55,804 bases of DNA from Clostridiales bacterium (GTDB lineage Bacteria > Bacillota > Clostridia > Christensenellales > Aristaeellaceae): positions 1 to 55,804 of the forward strand of contig JALFVL010000008.1 in NCBI GenBank assembly GCA_022787165.1, read 5' to 3'. The notes under the pieces were generated by a model. The model did not search any database. It was not told where the DNA came from and saw only the letters and a program-made list of their open reading frames with translations. Position numbers and translations under genes: made by a program. Shown piece by piece: positions 52,507-55,804 of the stretch (within the stretch, counting starts at the first letter, position 1; each line of letters opens with the position of its first letter).

Positions 52507-53158
52507 CGACGACGGCTTCCTGATGCTCTCCGGGCTGAACCATTTCACCTTCTGCCGCAGGCGCTGGGCGCTCATCCATATCGAGCAGCTGTGGCGCGAG
52601 AACACACTCACCCTCGACGGACATTACATGCATGAGCGCGTGCATGACGCGGGATTTACGGAGCTGCGGGGGAGCACGCTGCTCTCCCGCGCGATGCCCG
52701 TGCGCTCCGAGGCGCTGCGCATCACCGGCGAATGCGACATGGTGGAGCTGCATCGCGATCCTTCCGGCGTGCCCATCCACGGCAGAGAGGGCCTCTGGCG
52801 GCTGTATCCCGTGGAATACAAGCGCGGCAGGCCGGGGGAACGCGGCGCGGACGAAATGCAGCTCTGCGCCCAGGCGCTGTGTCTGGAGGAGATGTTCGTG
52901 ACGGAGATTCCCGAGGGCGCCGTCTACTACGGCGAAACACGGCACAGGCTCAGGGTCGAGCTGACAGACGAGCTTCGCAGCCGCGTGCGGGAGGCGATCG
53001 CGGAAATGCACCGCCTGTTTGAGCGCGGCCACACGCCGAGGGCAAAGATGACGCGTGCCTGCAAGAGCTGCTCGCTGGTCGAGCTCTGCCAGCCTGCTCT
53101 GAGCAAGCAGATCAGCGCATCAGAGTACGTTCGCCGGGCCATGGAGGATGAGGCATGA
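52496..53158 (+). CDS. cas4: CRISPR-associated exonuclease Cas4
   Basis: 220 aa. Trims and orients prespacers, working with Cas1-Cas2. A RecB-type nuclease core with an Fe-S cluster: the first Cys in NHFTFCRRRWALIH (Cys20) and three in ACKSCSLVELC near residues 185-195. The nuclease motifs ITGECDMVEL and YPVEYKRG are intact. Its start lies in the end of cas7 and its stop overlaps cas1 (ATGA). Confidence 0.95.
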   Translation: MANNDDGFLMLSGLNHFTFCRRRWALIHIEQLWRENTLTLDGHYMHERVHDAGFTELRGSTLLSRAMPVRSEALRITGECDMVELHRDPSGVPIHGREGLWRLYPVEYKRGRPGERGADEMQLCAQALCLEEMFVTEIPEGAVYYGETRHRLRVELTDELRSRVREAIAEMHRLFERGHTPRAKMTRACKSCSLVELCQPALSKQISASEYVRRAMEDEA

Positions 53159-54186
53159 AGAAGCTGCAAAATACGCTATATGTCACCAATCCGCAGGCCT
53201 ATCTGTCGCTGGACGGGGAGAATGTGGTTGTGTGCAGCGGGGAGGATGTGCTCGGGCGTGTGCCGCTGCACAATTTGGAGGACATCGTCAGCTTTGGCTT
53301 TCGCGGGGCGAGTCCCGCGCTGATGGGAGCCTGCGCCGAGCGAGGCGTCGGACTGTGCTTTCTGACCCGGCACGGCCGCTTCCTTGGCCGCGTCTGCGGC
53401 CCTGTTCAGGGCAATGTGCTGCTGCGCATGACGCAGATGCGCGTCGCGGAGGATCCCGCACGCAGCGTCTCCGTCGCGCAGATGTTCCTGATCGGAAAGA
53501 TTTACAATGGCCGCTGGCTGCTGGAGCATTTTTGCCGCGACCATCCCATGCGCATCGACACACAGGCGGTCAGCGGCAGCATCGACCAGATGAAAACAGC
53601 GCTTCGGCTTGTTCCGTCGGCGTCCTCCTGTGAGATGCTCATGGGCATCGAGGGCAGCGCGGCCAAGGCGTATTTTGCTGCTTTTCCGCATCTGATCCTG
53701 CGCAGCCCTGCGGATTTTCCGTTTGACGGACGCAATCGCCGCCCGCCGATGGATCCGGTCAATGCCCTGCTCTCTTTCACCTATACGCTGCTGGGCAATG
53801 AAATCGCCGGTGCGCTGGAATCCGTCGGCCTTGATCCGGCCATTGGCTTTCTGCACGCGCTACGGCCCGGAAGGAAATCCCTCGCGCTCGACCTGCTCGA
53901 GGAGCTTCGCGCGCCGCTCGCCGACCGGTTTGTCCTCTCGCAAATCAATCTGGGCGCAATCACCCGAAAGGACTTTGATCAAAAGGAAAATGGCGCATTT
54001 TTCCTGAGGGACGATGCACGGCGGGCATTTCTCGCAGCCTGGCAAAAGCGAAAGCAGGAGACGCTGACCCATCCATATCTCAAAGAAAAGCTCGCCTGGG
54101 GCCTCGTGCCCTATGCGCAGGCGATGCTGCTGTCCCGGTACCTGCGCGGCGATCTGGAGGCGTATCCGCCGTTTTTATGGAAGTGA
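53155..54186 (+). CDS. cas1: CRISPR integrase Cas1
   Basis: 343 aa, type I-C form. Catalyses spacer insertion at the leader end. N-terminal beta domain to about 85 (KKLQNTLYVTNPQAYLSLDGENVVV), then helical domain with the metal ligands in MGIEGSAAKAYF (Glu), FLHALRPGRKSLALDLLEELR (His and Asp). Nothing appears degraded. Coupled to cas4 upstream; cas2 follows 10 nt later. Confidence 0.96.
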   Translation: MKKLQNTLYVTNPQAYLSLDGENVVVCSGEDVLGRVPLHNLEDIVSFGFRGASPALMGACAERGVGLCFLTRHGRFLGRVCGPVQGNVLLRMTQMRVAEDPARSVSVAQMFLIGKIYNGRWLLEHFCRDHPMRIDTQAVSGSIDQMKTALRLVPSASSCEMLMGIEGSAAKAYFAAFPHLILRSPADFPFDGRNRRPPMDPVNALLSFTYTLLGNEIAGALESVGLDPAIGFLHALRPGRKSLALDLLEELRAPLADRFVLSQINLGAITRKDFDQKENGAFFLRDDARRAFLAAWQKRKQETLTHPYLKEKLAWGLVPYAQAMLLSRYLRGDLEAYPPFLWK

Positions 54187-54196
54187 GGAATGGGGC

Positions 54197-54487
54197 ATGC
54201 TGGTTTTGGTGACGTATGATATCAATGTCGAGACGGCAGAGGGAAAGCGCCGGCTGCGCCGGGTGGCCAAGCAATGTGTCAACTATGGCATCCGCGTTCA
54301 GAATTCCGTATTCGAATGCCACGTCGATGCTGCTCAATACACAAAGCTCAAGCATCTCATTCAAAGCGAGATGGACGAATCCCGGGACAGCGTCAGGTTC
54401 TACATGCTTGGCAGCCATTACGCAGGGAAGGTCGAGCACCTTGGCGTGAAGCTGGGCATGGACCTGGATGAACCGCTCATCCTCTGA
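54197..54487 (+). CDS. cas2: CRISPR-associated Cas2
   Basis: 96 aa. Structural partner of Cas1 in the integration complex. MLVLVTYDINVETAEGKRRLRRVAKQC and NSVFECHVD are the family signatures. The start at 54197 follows GAGGAATGGGG; an upstream frame inside cas1 is rejected. Last cas gene before the leader. Confidence 0.96.
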   Translation: MLVLVTYDINVETAEGKRRLRRVAKQCVNYGIRVQNSVFECHVDAAQYTKLKHLIQSEMDESRDSVRFYMLGSHYAGKVEHLGVKLGMDLDEPLIL

Positions 54488-54660
54488 GGCGAACCTCCTG
54501 TGCACAGAGTATTCTCGGGAGGTTCGCACCCAAAAAGAGGAGTCAGGCGGGGAGAGAGCCCTCGTTTTTCCCCTGTTGGCTGGCCTGCGACACAGAAAAC
54601 TTGTGCAGTTTTTCTGTGTTCCTGAGCCGTTTGTAGGTGGTTGTGTATAAATCACCTGCT
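54488..54660 (+). promoter_or_regulatory. CRISPR leader
   Basis: 173 nt between cas2 and the first repeat. It holds a perfect 10-bp stem GCGAACCTCC/GGAGGTTCGC (54489-54527) directly after cas2, and a second dyad ACACAGAAAA/TTTTCTGTGT (54590-54619). A TATAAA (54646-54651) could be the -10 of the array promoter but no good -35 was found. The array handle orientation puts the leader here. Confidence 0.7.
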
Positions 54661-55804
54661 GTCGCTCCCCACGCGGGGAGCGTGGATTGAAACCGATGAC
54701 GGCGGTGCCTGGAGCGAGGACGCCGGGTCGCTCCCCACGCGGGGAGCGTGGATTGAAACAAACTTCGACAAATTGATGAACGCGCTGGCGACGGTCGCTC
54801 CCCACGCGGGGAGCGTGGATTGAAATTGAATGTAACTGAGCCGCAACGTAACGCGCAGGGGTCGCTCCCCACGCGGGGAGCGTGGATTGAAATATCACGT
54901 TACGCTTGTGCCTGACGTAAGAATGTATGTCGCTCCCCACGCGGGGAGCGTGGATTGAAATAAACTGGGCTTGCGTCATCTGCCCGCTCTGCAAGAGTCG
55001 CTCCCCACGCGGGGAGCGTGGATTGAAATTTTTTACCAAGCATAATCTGCTGCGCCCAAATCGTCGCTCCCCACGCGGGGAGCGTGGATTGAAATGAGGC
55101 CCTTCTGTTTAACGGAAACGTTATCGGGCCGTCGCTCCCCACGCGGGGAGCGTGGATTGAAATTGATGTGGGCGCACTGGAGGCATTAGACGGCGCTGGG
55201 TCGCTCCCCACGCGGGGAGCGTGGATTGAAATGACCGGCCGCAGCACGAAGCCACCCCGGGCCGCGTCGCTCCCCACGCGGGGAGCGTGGATTGAAATAC
55301 TCTGTTTGTGGAAATGGCTGTAACGAACCTGGTCGCTCCCCACGCGGGGAGCGTGGATTGAAATAAGGCCCTTCTGTTTAACGGAAACGTTATCGGGCGT
55401 CGCTCCCCACGCGGGGAGCGTGGATTGAAATTCGTCGATCGAATCGGCAGAGTCATTATTCGTTCGTCGCTCCCCACGCGGGGAGCGTGGATTGAAATAG
55501 CTTCGGCCGGTTGTGAAGATGGAAACTGATAAGTCGCTCCCCACGCGGGGAGCGTGGATTGAAATTTCGTTAATAAGGACGTCGAGCCGAATATTGATGT
55601 CGCTCCCCACGCGGGGAGCGTGGATTGAAATCATCGTCGACGCGCATAGCCACGCAAAGGCGACGGGTCGCTCCCCACGCGGGGAGCGTGGATTGAAATT
55701 TGGAACATTGAACGATACCTATACGACACAGGAAGTCGCTCCCCACGCGGGGAGCGTGGATTGAAATTGATGTTGTTTTCCGCAAAACTTCGCCGCTTTT
55801 CCGT
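54661..55804 (+). CRISPR. Type I-C CRISPR array, 17 repeats, continuing past the window
   Basis: The repeat is 33 nt, from GTCGCTCCCC through a hairpin CGCTCCCC-ACGC-GGGGAGCG to the handle TGGATTGAAAT. Repeats start at 54661, 54727, 54794, 54861, 54929, 54997, 55063, 55131, 55200, 55266, 55332, 55399, 55466, 55533, 55599, 55667 and 55735. The 16 complete spacers are 33-36 nt; a 17th begins at 55768, and the final GT at 55803-55804 could open another repeat. Repeats 1 and 2 end in C, all others in T; the body is invariant. Spacers 7 and 11 are nearly identical. Confidence 0.99.

Noticed and set aside
54080-55785. Minus- and plus-strand reading frames with repeated FNPRSPRGER, ISIHAPRVGSD or SLPTRGAWIE motifs
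   Set aside because: They are translations of the CRISPR repeats in different frames; a well-known annotation artefact.

Overview
The window is about 55.8 kb of high-GC, gene-dense bacterial DNA. Several features point to an anaerobic Clostridia-type Firmicute, possibly near Christensenellales: GatCAB, a Trp T-box, a SCIFF peptide with its radical SAM maturase, a YhcN/YlaJ-type lipoprotein, a CD1247-type acidic zinc-ribbon protein, and Gram-positive Shine-Dalgarno and promoter sequences. This assignment is inference; no rRNA or tRNA gene was seen.

Layout. 1-4.9 kb: gatC (cut by the window edge)-gatA-gatB, then gdhA. 5-11.3 kb: two convergent paralogous ABC uptake operons (binding protein, permease, ATPase). 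The minus-strand copy is preceded by a T-box leader whose specifier reads UGG, so its cargo is probably tryptophan. 11.5-16 kb: a DegT-type aminotransferase, an amylosucrase-like GH13 enzyme and a PHP phosphoesterase. 16-23.2 kb: an frl-type Amadori-compound (fructoselysine-like) operon with SIS deglycase, binding protein, two permeases, PfkB kinase and two paralogous GntR/UTRA regulators. 23.3-34.4 kb: a polytopic membrane protein, efp, a CD1247-type protein, two tandem SH3/VanW proteins, surE, an RpiR regulator, an HI0933 flavoprotein, a nucleoside kinase and a lipoprotein. 34.4-45.3 kb: Orn/Lys/Arg decarboxylase, SCIFF maturase and SCIFF peptide; a two-component system; a divergent GH127-like protein; a branching enzyme and a pyridoxal kinase.

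45.4-55.8 kb is a complete type I-C CRISPR-Cas locus: cas3, then cas5-cas8-cas7-cas4-cas1-cas2, a leader, and an array of 17 repeats that runs off the window. Two things here look new. (1) Cas8c is 881 residues and carries three tandem copies of its C-terminal Cas11-like domain. Canonical I-C Cascade has one such domain on Cas8c plus two separately translated Cas11c subunits, so this looks like a covalently fused inner filament. (2) Between cas3 and cas5, on the opposite strand, lies a promoter-driven one-spacer mini-CRISPR with degenerate repeats that ends in an intrinsic terminator. The first 11 nt of its spacer match, with one mismatch, the -35 region of the promoter that would drive the Cascade genes. 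This resembles the crRNA-like regulatory guides (CreR/CreA) known from other subtypes and suggests that Cascade represses its own operon or a hidden toxin.

Small regulatory elements were found by eye: sigma-A-like promoters, hairpins and terminators. No database search or folding program was used.
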